From: Muribaculaceae bacterium
GTDB lineage: Bacteria; Bacteroidota; Bacteroidia; Bacteroidales; Muribaculaceae
Reading direction: 5' to 3'
Length of the DNA stretch: 52,408 nucleotides
NCBI GenBank assembly: GCA_028689665.1
Contig: JAQVCR010000016.1
Span: forward strand, 1-52,408
Shown here: piece by piece, positions 19,896 through 29,780 of the stretch
Numbering within the stretch: position 1 is the first letter of the stretch
How the letters are laid out: the number at the start of each line of letters is the position of its first letter
Notes under the pieces: generated by a model
What the model saw: only the letters and a program-made list of their open reading frames with translations
Told to the model about the DNA's origin: nothing
Database searches by the model: none
Program-made: the position numbers and the translations under genes

Positions 19896-21152
19896 ATGCA
19901 ACAAACAAACAAACATATAATCACTGATATTCTTAATAACAAAATGCCTCAAAATTTCATTTTGGATAACGGCATCTCAATATCAAAAGAAGAAGGCTTA
20001 GCCATTTTGACGCATTATTTACAAAACAGTGATATAATTGATGCAAATTCAAATGTAGGCTTAGAATCAGAATTAATTTCAAAATCTATTTTAAATAGAG
20101 AAAGTGAAAAGGATAATACCGTAAAAGAAGAATTCATACAATATAATCTATTCCCGGAAATACGTCATGCACGCTTTAAGCCATCAGATTCGTCGCAATT
20201 CAAATTTATAGATTTATTTGCGGGGATTGGTGGCTTTAGAATTGCTATGCAGAATGTAGGAGGGCGTTGTGTTTTTTCCTCAGAATTTGATGAAAATGCT
20301 AAAAAAACTTATTACAAAAATTTTGGCGATATACCTTTTGGCGATATAACATTAGAGCGTACAAAATCATATATTCCTGATAATTTTGATGTTCTATGTG
20401 CAGGATTTCCTTGTCAAGCATTTTCAATAGCAGGATATAGAAAAGGTTTTGAAGATACTCGAGGAACATTATTTTTCGACGTTGCAGAGATAATAAGGCG
20501 AAAACGACCAAAAGCAATATTTCTTGAAAATGTAAAGAATCTATATTCTCACGATAATGGAAATACATTTAAAATTATAAAAAACACACTTGAAGATTTA
20601 GGTTATGTAGTATATCACAAGATTTTAAATTCTCTTGAATATGCAAACATACCTCAAAATAGAGAAAGAATTTTTATTATATGTTTCGATCCTAAGCAAG
20701 TGCCTAATTATGGAGAATTTACATTTCCTGAAGCACTTAAATTATCGAAAAAAATCAATGATTGTATAGATTACAGCCTCAAAGATGAATATCTTTTCTA
20801 TGACGAATCTATGATGCATTATTCTGAATTAAAAAGTGCAATAACATCAAAAAGCACTATTTATCAATGGCGCAGGCAATACGTTAGAGAAAACAAGAGT
20901 AATGTATGTCCTACCTTAACAGCTAATATGGGTACCGGAGGTCATAATGTACCATTAATATTAACAGATACCGGAATTCGTAAGCTATCTCCAAAAGAAT
21001 GTATTAACTTTCAAGGTTATCCCGAAGATTATGTCTTTCCGGAAAATCTTGCTAAGAGTGCTATGTATAAACAAGCAGGAAATTCAGTTGTTGTACCTTT
21101 AATTGAACGCGTATGCCGACAGATAACATCTATTCTTCTACCTCATTCTTGA
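19896..21152 (+). CDS. DNA (cytosine-5)-methyltransferase, type II R-M
   Basis: This enzyme should methylate C5 of cytosine in the recognition site and protect the chromosome from the neighbouring endonuclease. From the ATG at 19896 it has 418 residues; an in-frame TTG at 19872 would add eight and is less likely. After about 100 N-terminal residues of unknown role come motif I (FIDLFAGIGGFRIAM), motif IV with the catalytic Cys173 (GFPCQAFS), motif VI (ENVKN), motif VIII (QNRER), the TLTANMGTGGH segment near motif IX, and motif X (QAGNSVVVPL). The target-recognition region between VIII and IX is short and does not reveal specificity. It overlaps the endonuclease gene by 40 bp. The DNA is more AT-rich than the dcw genes, suggesting horizontal acquisition. 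Confidence 0.95.
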   Translation: MQQTNKHIITDILNNKMPQNFILDNGISISKEEGLAILTHYLQNSDIIDANSNVGLESELISKSILNRESEKDNTVKEEFIQYNLFPEIRHARFKPSDSSQFKFIDLFAGIGGFRIAMQNVGGRCVFSSEFDENAKKTYYKNFGDIPFGDITLERTKSYIPDNFDVLCAGFPCQAFSIAGYRKGFEDTRGTLFFDVAEIIRRKRPKAIFLENVKNLYSHDNGNTFKIIKNTLEDLGYVVYHKILNSLEYANIPQNRERIFIICFDPKQVPNYGEFTFPEALKLSKKINDCIDYSLKDEYLFYDESMMHYSELKSAITSKSTIYQWRRQYVRENKSNVCPTLTANMGTGGHNVPLILTDTGIRKLSPKECINFQGYPEDYVFPENLAKSAMYKQAGNSVVVPLIERVCRQITSILLPHS

Positions 21153-22267
21153 CAGACTGGAGGACAAATGAAAAATATTTTAAAATACTAAGTCTTTTAG
21201 CTAGTTTATCAAGACTATTTTCAGAAAATACTATTCCTTATTTAGATTACAGATTAGCGGAAAATATTTTTTGCAAATATTTTTCTGCTTTAAATGATGC
21301 TCGTTCTTGCACTGCTTATGATGCCAGAATAGGACAATTAGGAATAGGTATTAAAACTTTTGGTCTGAAAAATAATTCTTCGGTCGAAAAAATTGCTGAA
21401 TTTAATAAGCTAAAGCCTCGTCTAATAGGTTTAAAAGGAATAGATTTAGCAAGACAACTAGGAGAATTTAGAAACGACAGAATGAGATTTGCTAATGATA
21501 CTTATAATATAAGCAATACACTATATCACATTGTAGGAAGAGATAATAGTTTACTAAGAATTTTTAATACCCCTTATGAAGAAGTAGATCTGGCTAATAT
21601 TCATATTTTATCAAATTCAGAATCAAATATTAAATTTGAAGATGGAAAAAATATCTATTCTTTTAATCAAAGTAAGTCGGTATTAATGAAACAATTCACA
21701 GTAGCTAGTGATTATAGAGATGTGGATATATCTATAATTGAAGATCCTTTAGCTCTACTAGAAGAATTTTTTGCTAATTATATTCCTAATCAAATTAAAT
21801 ATAAAGGTATAGATTATGTTATTTTACCACTGTATAATGAACATAATAATATAGTTCCTTTAAAGAGTGGTTTAAATCAATGGAATGCCGGTGGCAGAGC
21901 TAGAAATGAAAATGAAGTATATATTTCAGTACCACGATATATTCATAATTATTACGAAAACTTTTTTCCTGATAGAAACACTGAATTTGTATTAATGTTA
22001 CCGGATGGAAAAAAATTGTCAGCCAAAATTTGTCAATCGGGAGATAAAGCTCTAATGTCTAATCCAAATTCAGATTTGGGTGAATGGATATTACGTAAAG
22101 TGTTACATAAAAAAATTGGAGAATTGGTTACTATTGATGATCTTAATCGTTTTGGTATTGATAGTGTTATGGTAGTAAAAGAACATAAGAAAGATGAAAA
22201 TGATAAACAAATATATTCTATTTCTTTTTGTTCTGATTATGAAAGTTACAGCGAATTTAAATCATAA
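21113..22267 (+). CDS. Probable type II restriction endonuclease with C-terminal B3-like domain
   Basis: This 384-residue protein overlaps the end of the methyltransferase gene, the usual position for the cognate endonuclease. The N-terminal part contains Glu50, Asp70 and Lys81 in LAENIF, YDARIG and GIGIKTF, a spacing compatible with a PD-(D/E)xK-like nuclease core. RNDRMRFANDTYN and a conserved-looking LYHIVGRDNSLLRIF follow. The region from about 255 to 345 (VYISVPRYIHNYYENFFP, LPDGKKLSAKICQ, KALMSNPNSDLGEWIL) resembles the B3-like DNA-binding half of NgoFVII-type restriction enzymes. No HxK phospholipase-D nuclease motif is visible. The family assignment is from memory of motif patterns, so the enzyme class is more certain than the subfamily. 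Its codon use is strongly AT-biased. Confidence 0.75.
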   Translation: MPTDNIYSSTSFLTDWRTNEKYFKILSLLASLSRLFSENTIPYLDYRLAENIFCKYFSALNDARSCTAYDARIGQLGIGIKTFGLKNNSSVEKIAEFNKLKPRLIGLKGIDLARQLGEFRNDRMRFANDTYNISNTLYHIVGRDNSLLRIFNTPYEEVDLANIHILSNSESNIKFEDGKNIYSFNQSKSVLMKQFTVASDYRDVDISIIEDPLALLEEFFANYIPNQIKYKGIDYVILPLYNEHNNIVPLKSGLNQWNAGGRARNENEVYISVPRYIHNYYENFFPDRNTEFVLMLPDGKKLSAKICQSGDKALMSNPNSDLGEWILRKVLHKKIGELVTIDDLNRFGIDSVMVVKEHKKDENDKQIYSISFCSDYESYSEFKS

Positions 22268-22309
22268 TTTTATTTATAGTTTTATTCCCTATTTAGTGTA
22301 TTTGTGGGG

Positions 22310-22344
22310 GGAAAAAGATTGGTTACCTCTCGATAACCAATCTT
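22310..22344 (-). terminator. Intrinsic terminator after leuS, possibly bidirectional
   Basis: An 11-bp perfect stem (22315-22325 with 22334-22344) is followed on the minus strand by a run of U. It can end leftward leuS transcripts, about 200 bp beyond the stop. It also sits 48 bp past the endonuclease stop and may serve that gene on the other strand. Confidence 0.75.
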
Positions 22345-22540
22345 CTAAATCTTAAACTAATATTATGAAAATCATAATATGTGGATATTGCTTTAATGTT
22401 TAACAACATAAGCTAAAATTGTAATTATACTTAATAAAAAATATTTTACAACTGCATTATCCAATAAAAAACTTATTAATAATAATCTATTATCTCTAAT
22501 AAACTATTATAATAATTATCTTATTATTTTAAAATTCCTT

Positions 22541-25312
22541 TTAAATTACAATATTAACTATTTTATTTGGAACTACAATTATTTTCTTAGGAATTTTATT
22601 GTCCAGCCACTTTTCGGCGGCAGAATTTGCTAAAGCAATTTTTTCGACTTCCTCTTTTGATGTTCCGGTGGCTACCTCGATTGTATATCTCGGCTTGCCA
22701 TTGAAAGATACTGTATAGTTAACATTATTTTCTTTTAAATATTGTTCGTCAAATTTTGGCCACTCGGCATCGCAAACGCTTATGTTTTCGCCTATGATGT
22801 GCCAAAGTTCTTCGGCTATGTGTGGAGCGAATGGAGCAAGCAGCACTATTAGATTTTTCAAAATTTGTCGATTTGCACATTTCATTGCATTCAGCTCGTT
22901 TACACAAATCATAAAAGCACTGATTGAGGTATTGTAAGAAAAATGTTCTATATCCCAAGTTACTTTTTTAATTAGTTTATGGAGCGATTTAAGGGCTTCT
23001 GCCGATGGTTTGTCATCATTAACTATGATGTCATCGTTTTTATAGAATAGTCCCCACAATCTCTTTAAAAAGCGGTTTACGCCGTCGATACCTTTTGTAT
23101 CCCATGGCTTGCTTTGTTCGAGTGGACCGAGGAACATTTCGTAAAGACGAAGTGTGTCGGCACCATATTTGTCGACAATATCATCGGGATTTACTACATT
23201 GAACATTGATTTCGACATTTTTTCTACAGCCCAACCACAAATGTATTTGTCGTTTTCGAGAATAAATTCGGCGTCATTAAATTCAGGTCGCCATGCTTTA
23301 AATTTGTCGGTATCAAGTATATCGTTATCTACAATGTTCACATCGACGTGAATTTGAGTAGTATCGTATTTATCTTTGAGTCCTAGCGATACAAAAGTGT
23401 TAGTGTCTTTTATGCGATACACAAAGTTGCTGCGTCCTTGAATCATTCCTTGATTAATAAGTTTTTTGAATGGTTCTTCTTCGCACACATATCCGCAATC
23501 GAATAAAAATTTGTTCCAGAATCGGCTGTATATTAAGTGTCCTGTGGCGTGTTCGGTACCTCCAACGTATAAATCGACGTTACGCCAATATTCATTGTTT
23601 TCTTTAGATACTAGTTCTTTATCGTTGTGTGGGTCCATATATCTAAGATAATAAGCCGATGAACCTGCAAAGCCGGGCATTGTGCAAAGTTCGAGTCGAT
23701 GTCCTTCGGCATCTTTCCAATTTTCGGCACGTCCTAAAGGAGGTTCTCCACTCTCGGTAGGAAGGAATTTGTCGACTTCTGGTAATTCGAGAGGTAAATA
23801 TTTCTCATCAAGCACATGAGCTTGATTTTTATCATCATAATAAATAGGAAATGGCTCCCCCCAATATCTTTGACGGCTGAAAATAGCGTCGCGCAGACGG
23901 TAGTTTACTTTTACTTTTCCTATACATTTCTCTTCTATGAAAAGTTTTGTTTTAGCAATAGCTTCTTTCACTTCAAGTCCGTTTAGTTGAAGTATTTCGT
24001 TAGACGAATTAGTCATTATTCCCTCTTTAGCATCGAAACTCTCATTGCTAATATCACAGTTTTCGATAAGAGGAATGATAGGAAGATTAAAATAACGCGC
24101 AAAAGCATAGTCGCGAGAGTCGTGAGCCGGCACTGCCATAATAGCACCTGTACCATATCCGGCAAGTACATAGTCGCTTATGTAAATAGGTATTTGCTTT
24201 CCTGTAACAGGATTTACAGCATACGAGCCCGAGAATACTCCCGACACTTTTTTGTCTATTATACGTTCGCGTTCGGTTTTTTTCTTTGTATTTTTAATAT
24301 ATTCTTCTACTGCATTTTTTTGCTCTTCGGTAGTAACTTTAGCTGTGTAGCAACTTTCGGGAGCGAGTACCATAAAAGTAACACCAAAAATAGTGTCGGC
24401 ACGCGTGGTGAATATAAGTAAATCTTCATCACTTCCTACAAGAGGAAATTTCATTTCAGCACCTTCGCTGTATCCAATCCAGTTTTTTTGAGTTTCTTTT
24501 AGCGATTCAGTCCAATCTACTGTTTCAAGACCTTTAAGAAGACGATTAGCATAAGCCGAAACTCTCAGACACCATTGAAACATTACTTTTTGCTCCACCG
24601 GATATCCACCACGAAGTGAAACACCTTCGCTCACCTCATCGTTGGCAAGCACAGTTCCTAATTTAGGACACCAGTTTACCATAGAATCTCCAAGATAAGC
24701 AATACGATAATTCATTAATGCTTTATATTTATCATCATCGCTCGCATTATTCCATTGTTCGGCAGTAAACTCATGCCCGGTATTTGTAGAAACATTAGAA
24801 CCTTGAGTTCCATATTTTTCAAAGTGTTCAATAAGTTCAGAAATAGGACATGCTTTGTTAAGCTTAGTATTGAAATAGCTGTTAAACATTTTAATGAACG
24901 CCCACTGAGTCCATTTGTAATATTTAGGATCGCAAGTGCGAATTTCACGATTCCAATCGTAACAGAAACCTATTTTATCTAATTGTTCACGATAGCGATT
25001 AATATTAGTAACAGTAGTAATTTCGGGGTGTTGTCCTGTTTGTATTGCATATTGTTCGGCAGGAAGTCCATAAGCATCATATCCCATAGGGTGAAGCACA
25101 TTGAAACCCTGTAATCTTTTATAACGGCTGTAAATATCCGAAGCAATATAACCTAGTGGGTGTCCCACATGAAGACCTGCTCCCGAAGGATAGGGAAACA
25201 TATCTAAAACATAAAACTTAGGACGAGAATTATCTAACTCAGTTTTATAAGTTTTATTATCTTTCCAATACTGTTGCCAGCGTTTCTCTATCTCTTTAAA
25301 ATTATACTCCAT
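22541..25312 (-). CDS. leuS: Leucine--tRNA ligase
   Basis: This class I synthetase charges tRNA-Leu. The 923 residues carry the HIGH-type motif HVGH (48-51), the CP1 editing domain ([12 protein letters not shown], then [19 protein letters not shown]) and the KMSKS motif (698-702), followed by the helical anticodon-binding domain and a C-terminal extension. The length and the insertions are usual for Bacteroidota LeuRS. nadA lies 36 bp upstream on the same strand, so the two are probably cotranscribed. Confidence 0.98.
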   Translation of the reverse strand: MEYNFKEIEKRWQQYWKDNKTYKTELDNSRPKFYVLDMFPYPSGAGLHVGHPLGYIASDIYSRYKRLQGFNVLHPMGYDAYGLPAEQYAIQTGQHPEITTVTNINRYREQLDKIGFCYDWNREIRTCDPKYYKWTQWAFIKMFNSYFNTKLNKACPISELIEHFEKYGTQGSNVSTNTGHEFTAEQWNNASDDDKYKALMNYRIAYLGDSMVNWCPKLGTVLANDEVSEGVSLRGGYPVEQKVMFQWCLRVSAYANRLLKGLETVDWTESLKETQKNWIGYSEGAEMKFPLVGSDEDLLIFTTRADTIFGVTFMVLAPESCYTAKVTTEEQKNAVEEYIKNTKKKTERERIIDKKVSGVFSGSYAVNPVTGKQIPIYISDYVLAGYGTGAIMAVPAHDSRDYAFARYFNLPIIPLIENCDISNESFDAKEGIMTNSSNEILQLNGLEVKEAIAKTKLFIEEKCIGKVKVNYRLRDAIFSRQRYWGEPFPIYYDDKNQAHVLDEKYLPLELPEVDKFLPTESGEPPLGRAENWKDAEGHRLELCTMPGFAGSSAYYLRYMDPHNDKELVSKENNEYWRNVDLYVGGTEHATGHLIYSRFWNKFLFDCGYVCEEEPFKKLINQGMIQGRSNFVYRIKDTNTFVSLGLKDKYDTTQIHVDVNIVDNDILDTDKFKAWRPEFNDAEFILENDKYICGWAVEKMSKSMFNVVNPDDIVDKYGADTLRLYEMFLGPLEQSKPWDTKGIDGVNRFLKRLWGLFYKNDDIIVNDDKPSAEALKSLHKLIKKVTWDIEHFSYNTSISAFMICVNELNAMKCANRQILKNLIVLLAPFAPHIAEELWHIIGENISVCDAEWPKFDEQYLKENNVNYTVSFNGKPRYTIEVATGTSKEEVEKIALANSAAEKWLDNKIPKKIIVVPNKIVNIVI

Positions 25313-25348
25313 AATTTTTTATCTTATTCTGTTATTATTAATTCAATA

Positions 25349-26338
25349 TTATTTTATTATTCCTAATTGCTTTGAAATTTCAAGCATACGATTAATTGGT
25401 TTTATAGCTTTCTGTGCCACATCTGCATCTACTTCAACTTGTGGCATTTCATATTTTAAGCAATTATATAGTTTTTCGAGCGTGTTGAGTTTCATATACG
25501 AGCATTCGTTGCAATTACAACTACCGTCTTCGGGAGGAGCCGCAATGAAATTTTTGTTGCCGCAGCGCTTTTTCATTTCGTGTATAATTCCCGATTCGGT
25601 GGCTACTATAAATTCATTGCAGTCGCTATTTACAGCATAATTTAGCAAAGCTTGTGTACTTCCTACTTTATCGGCAATTATTAACAGCTGTTTTTTACAT
25701 TCAGGGTGAGCTAAAACTTGAGCGTTAGGATATTTTTCTTTTAGTGCTATTATCTTCTCAATCGAAAATTGTTCATGCACATGGCAAGCACCATTCCACA
25801 GCTCCATCTGCCTTCCTGTTACGCTATTTATATAATTTCCTAAATTACGATCAGGACCGAATATTATTTTTTCATCTGCCGGTAGAGAATCTACTATCTG
25901 CTTGGCATTAGTGGAAGTTACCACAACATCTGTGTAGGCTTTAACGGCGGCAGTTGTATTTACATAACTTATTACAGTGTGTCCCGGATGAGCCTTTACG
26001 AATTCGGCAAATTCATCGGCAGGGCAACTATCCGCCAGACTGCAACCTGCACTTACATCCGGACAAAGTACTTTCTTGTGGGGACACAAAATTTTAGCAG
26101 TTTCAGCCATAAAATATACGCCGCATAGAACTATAATGTCGGCATCGGCTTTAGCAGCAAGTTGAGCAAGAGCCAAGCTGTCGCCAATATGGTCGGCTAC
26201 ATCTTGTATTTCTCCACGTTGATAATAGTGAGCAAGAATAACAGCATTTTTCTGTTTCTTCAATTTTTTAATTTCTTCAACTATATCAATACCTTTTTCT
26301 ATAGGAGCTTCAACATATCCCTTATTAACAAGAATCAT
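25349..26338 (-). CDS. nadA: Quinolinate synthase A
   Basis: This [4Fe-4S] enzyme condenses iminoaspartate with dihydroxyacetone phosphate to quinolinate in NAD synthesis. The 329 residues show the N-terminal substrate region AVILAHYYQ, the first cluster cysteine Cys72 (LCGVYFMAE), a second candidate at Cys185 (WNGACHVHE) and a C-terminal cysteine cluster at 274-279 (CNCNEC). nadB and nadC are not adjacent in this window. The start lies at the edge of the 726-bp gene-free region that may contain the origin. Confidence 0.96.
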   Translation of the reverse strand: MILVNKGYVEAPIEKGIDIVEEIKKLKKQKNAVILAHYYQRGEIQDVADHIGDSLALAQLAAKADADIIVLCGVYFMAETAKILCPHKKVLCPDVSAGCSLADSCPADEFAEFVKAHPGHTVISYVNTTAAVKAYTDVVVTSTNAKQIVDSLPADEKIIFGPDRNLGNYINSVTGRQMELWNGACHVHEQFSIEKIIALKEKYPNAQVLAHPECKKQLLIIADKVGSTQALLNYAVNSDCNEFIVATESGIIHEMKKRCGNKNFIAAPPEDGSCNCNECSYMKLNTLEKLYNCLKYEMPQVEVDADVAQKAIKPINRMLEISKQLGIIK

Positions 26339-26985
26339 ATATATATATTTCTTTTTATTTTTAAAAAATTATTATTATGATATTTATTATAGGCTGTTGA
26401 TAACTACAATAACTTTTTTATAATATGCTTGCTTTATAACTTATTATTGTTTTAGCCGGGCTTATTAATATGTTATCATCAATCTTAAATGTTGATTATT
26501 AGCTCTTTTATAACTTTATCAACAACCTGTTAATAATACGCAAAGTTAATAATTTTTTATTGGATTAATATTAATAACTATGGAAAACCTTGTTGAAAAT
26601 GCAGATAAAAGAATTAGTTAACTTATTTGGAATTAGAAATTTTAGTTATATGCTCTGTTGATTTTCAAATTCCTAATTATTTAGCATAAACTTTCTATTT
26701 ACTTTTCATCGCCTATTAACAACTTATCAACACTATTTCAACATTGTTGATAATAGATATTTTTTCGCATATCATACACTATAAAGTTACTTATTTTTGT
26801 GCAATAAAATTATGTTTTCAGGAGTATTTTTATTCAGTAAATTATAAGTATCGGCAACTAAATATATTTATTAGTATTTACACTGTTATTAACAGCTTAT
26901 TATCAAGCTATATTATTGCTATATAGCTTGATATGAACTTTATTGACAAGTGTTGATAAAGTGTATTGACAACCCTGCAGATACA
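26339..26985. other. Candidate replication origin: AT-rich region with clustered TTATCAACA boxes
   Basis: This gene-free stretch contains five exact copies of TTATCAACA, one base from the DnaA box TTATCCACA. They lie at 26516-26524 and 26724-26732 on the plus strand, and at 26395-26403, 26745-26753 and 26951-26959 on the minus strand. Several near matches such as TTATTAACA are also present. At the left edge, 26339-26391 is almost purely A and T, suitable for unwinding. Most genes on the left read leftward and most on the right read rightward, as expected around an origin. dnaA is not in the window, and the call is inference. Confidence 0.42.
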
Positions 26986-26987
26986 TT

Positions 26988-27025
26988 AAAAAATAACCGT
27001 TATGCACGGTTATTGCGTAACGGTT
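26988..27025 (-). terminator. Terminator of the ruvB-flippase transcript
   Basis: Two nested options exist: AACCGTTA (26995-27002) with TAACGGTT (27018-27025), or AATAACCGT (26992-27000) with ACGGTTATT (27006-27014). On the minus strand both are followed by six U residues. The site is 40 bp past the flippase stop. Confidence 0.8.
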
Positions 27026-27064
27026 TAATACCTTTTAAAGAATATTTTTTAGGTGTTTATAACC

Positions 27065-28552
27065 TTATTTTTTTGCAAGTCGGCTAGGAAGAGGAATAGG
27101 TTCTTTTTTGAGGATTATAATTACAAATATTGCCAATAAAACAGTGCGAATACTTAACAGTATCAGCTCATTTTCGATTGGTAATAATGTTCCGGCAGCA
27201 TAAAAAATTGCAGTGAGAATAAAGTAGAAGAAGGCATTAGCTAAGTCGTAGTGAATAGGATATTTTTTGCGACCTATGATGTATGAAAGCACCATCATTG
27301 AGAAATAACAAGCAAGTGCAGCCCAAGCGCAACCCATATATCCCATAATTGGCACTAAGATAATATTTAGTATTACAGTAATGGCTAGTCCGATAATAGA
27401 GAAGTACATACCCCATTGAGTCTTATCGGTGAGTTTATACCATAGTGAAAGGTTGAAGAATATACCGAAGAAAAATTCGGCGAGCATAATTATAGGCACA
27501 ACTCTAAGACCAGAGAAATAAGAAGGCGCGATGAAATATTTCAAAATAGGCATATAATACATTACAAAAAGGAAAATCACCAAAGCAAATATTATGAAAT
27601 ATTTCATAGCATCGACATACGATTTTGTTTTAGCATCGCCTTTAGCTTCTTTGTTTTGCGAGAAAATAAATGGCTCGTAAGCATAGCGAAAAGCTTGAAT
27701 AAACATTACCATCACTATTGCTATTTTGTAGTTGGCACCATATATTCCTAATTCTCGCATTGCTATTGCTGGGTCGCTTATTAGTTCGGGAAGTAGAATT
27801 TTGTCGATTGTCTGGTTCATTATTCCAGCTATACCCAATATTAGAATAGGAAATGAATACACAAGCATCTTGCGAAGTAATACTGTGTCGAATGCATATT
27901 TTATATGAATTATTTGAGGCACTAACATTATTACGGTAATAATTGTGCAAGCAAGATTAGATACAAAAATATATCCAATACCATAATCAGGGTTATAGAA
28001 CCAATCAATAGTATTTGGAGCTACTTTCCACAGGTAAGGACACAGCAGAATGAAGAATAAATTTAAACCTATATTTATGGCTATGTTAATAAGTTTGATG
28101 GTTGCAAATCTTATTGGTCGTTTAAGATAGCGCAAATAAGAAAAAGGAATAGCCGAGAAAGCATCTAGAGCAACCGTAAGGGCAAGAATAGTGATATATT
28201 CGGGGTGTTGAGGCACTTTCAATAATTCGGCAATAGAATCACTAAAAAGGAACACAAAGATAAAAAACAAAGATGATGTGCCGGCTAATGATATTAGCGA
28301 AGTGCTGTACACTTTTTCAGGATTATTGTAGTCTTCGTGATTGGCAAAGCGGAAAAATCCCGTTTCCATTCCATAAATAAGAACTATCAACACAAGTGCT
28401 GTGAAAGTGTAGAGATAAGTTACTATGCCGTATTCTTCGGCTGGAAACATTATAGTGTAAAGAGGAACAAGACACCAATTAAGAAAGCGTCCTATAATAC
28501 TACTTGCTCCATAAATAACTGTATCTTTTGCAAGACTTTTTACTCCTGCCAT
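27065..28552 (-). CDS. Polysaccharide (lipid-linked oligosaccharide) flippase, MATE-like/Wzx type
   Basis: This polytopic inner-membrane protein of 495 residues has about 14 predicted helices and the N-terminal pattern of Wzx/MurJ-superfamily transporters (KDTVIYGASSIIGRFLNW). Such proteins flip lipid-linked glycans from the cytoplasmic to the periplasmic leaflet. The substrate cannot be told from sequence; capsule or O-antigen-like glycans are possible, although no glycan gene cluster is next to it. It starts 15 bp after ruvB and probably shares its transcript. Confidence 0.88.
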   Translation of the reverse strand: MAGVKSLAKDTVIYGASSIIGRFLNWCLVPLYTIMFPAEEYGIVTYLYTFTALVLIVLIYGMETGFFRFANHEDYNNPEKVYSTSLISLAGTSSLFFIFVFLFSDSIAELLKVPQHPEYITILALTVALDAFSAIPFSYLRYLKRPIRFATIKLINIAINIGLNLFFILLCPYLWKVAPNTIDWFYNPDYGIGYIFVSNLACTIITVIMLVPQIIHIKYAFDTVLLRKMLVYSFPILILGIAGIMNQTIDKILLPELISDPAIAMRELGIYGANYKIAIVMVMFIQAFRYAYEPFIFSQNKEAKGDAKTKSYVDAMKYFIIFALVIFLFVMYYMPILKYFIAPSYFSGLRVVPIIMLAEFFFGIFFNLSLWYKLTDKTQWGMYFSIIGLAITVILNIILVPIMGYMGCAWAALACYFSMMVLSYIIGRKKYPIHYDLANAFFYFILTAIFYAAGTLLPIENELILLSIRTVLLAIFVIIILKKEPIPLPSRLAKK

Positions 28553-28567
28553 ATTCTATTATTTTAT

Positions 28568-29587
28568 TTAAAACAAACTGCCTTGATCGCTTTGCATGGT
28601 GCGATTAAGGTGTAGATATGCTAATTCAGTAACCTCGCGTCCACGCGGGGTGCGTTTTATGAAACCTTCTTTTATTAGAAAAGGCTCATACACTTCTTCC
28701 AGAGTGCCGGGATCTTCGCCAAGAGCAGTCGAAATTGTACTCAAACCCACCGGTCCGCCTTTAAATTTGTCGATAATTGTTGTGAGAATTTTGTTATCTA
28801 CCTCATCGAGTCCATATTTATCAATATTTAGAGCTTCGAGAGCGTAGCGAGAAATCTCGGTATCAATTTTACCCGACCCTTTCACTTGAGCAAAATCACG
28901 CACACGGCGCAGCAACGAGTTTGCTATACGTGGTGTTCCACGGCTTCTTAGCGAAATTTCGCGAGCGGCATCGTCGGTACACTCAATTTGCAAAAGCTTA
29001 GCCGAGCGTTTCACAATGCCTTCAAGCACTTTGTGGTCGTAATATTCTAAATGGCAATTAATACCAAATCTAGCACGAAGAGGCGATGTTAGCAGTCCGC
29101 TGCGAGTCGTAGCACCCACAAGAGTAAACGGCGACAGCGACAACTGTACCGATCTTGCCCCCGGACCTTTGTCTATCATAATATCTATTCGGTAATCTTC
29201 CATAGCCGAATAAAGATATTCCTCGACAATAGGGCTAAGTCGATGAATCTCGTCGATAAACAGCACATCGTTTTCTTCAAGCGAAGTAAGAATACCGGCA
29301 AGGTCGCCGGGCTTGTCAAGCACCGGGCCCGAAGTTATTTTAAAGCCCACCCCCAGCTCATTGGCAATAATATTAGAAAGAGTGGTCTTTCCCAGTCCCG
29401 GAGGACCATGCAGAAGTAAGTGGTCGAGAGCTTCGCCACGCATACGAGCTGCAGCCACAAAGACACGCAGGTTTTCGATAATCTTCTCTTGACCGCTAAA
29501 GTCGTCGAAGCATATCGGGCGAAGCGCTTTTTCAAAGTCGCTGTCTTTATCGATTCGTGAATTTCGTATGTCGAAGTCGTCGCTCAT
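28568..29587 (-). CDS. ruvB: Holliday junction branch-migration ATPase RuvB
   Basis: This AAA+ motor works with RuvA and RuvC in branch migration and resolution of Holliday junctions. The 339 residues show Walker [10 protein letters not shown] (61-69), Walker B with LFIDEIHRL, the sensor region [20 protein letters not shown] and the C-terminal winged helix ending in [12 protein letters not shown]. ruvA and ruvC are not nearby. The flippase gene follows on the same strand. Confidence 0.98.
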   Translation of the reverse strand: MSDDFDIRNSRIDKDSDFEKALRPICFDDFSGQEKIIENLRVFVAAARMRGEALDHLLLHGPPGLGKTTLSNIIANELGVGFKITSGPVLDKPGDLAGILTSLEENDVLFIDEIHRLSPIVEEYLYSAMEDYRIDIMIDKGPGARSVQLSLSPFTLVGATTRSGLLTSPLRARFGINCHLEYYDHKVLEGIVKRSAKLLQIECTDDAAREISLRSRGTPRIANSLLRRVRDFAQVKGSGKIDTEISRYALEALNIDKYGLDEVDNKILTTIIDKFKGGPVGLSTISTALGEDPGTLEEVYEPFLIKEGFIKRTPRGREVTELAYLHLNRTMQSDQGSLF

Positions 29588-29780
29588 ATTTCTTTTTGTT
29601 ATATCTCACAAAGTTACAATAAGAAACCGAAAAAAGATAAAAATACCCACAAAATTCAGCAAACAAAGAATGTAAGAAATTTATAGTTAAACTTTTGCAT
29701 ATATAAAAAAAATAAAATAAATTTGTTATAGAAAAAATTCTATGCAGATATATTTAATGTGAAACTAATATTTATTGATC

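Noticed and set aside
26744..26926. 60-codon plus-strand ORF inside the candidate origin region
   Set aside because: Its translation is a hydrophobic, low-complexity product of AT-rich DNA, with no promoter or family resemblance.
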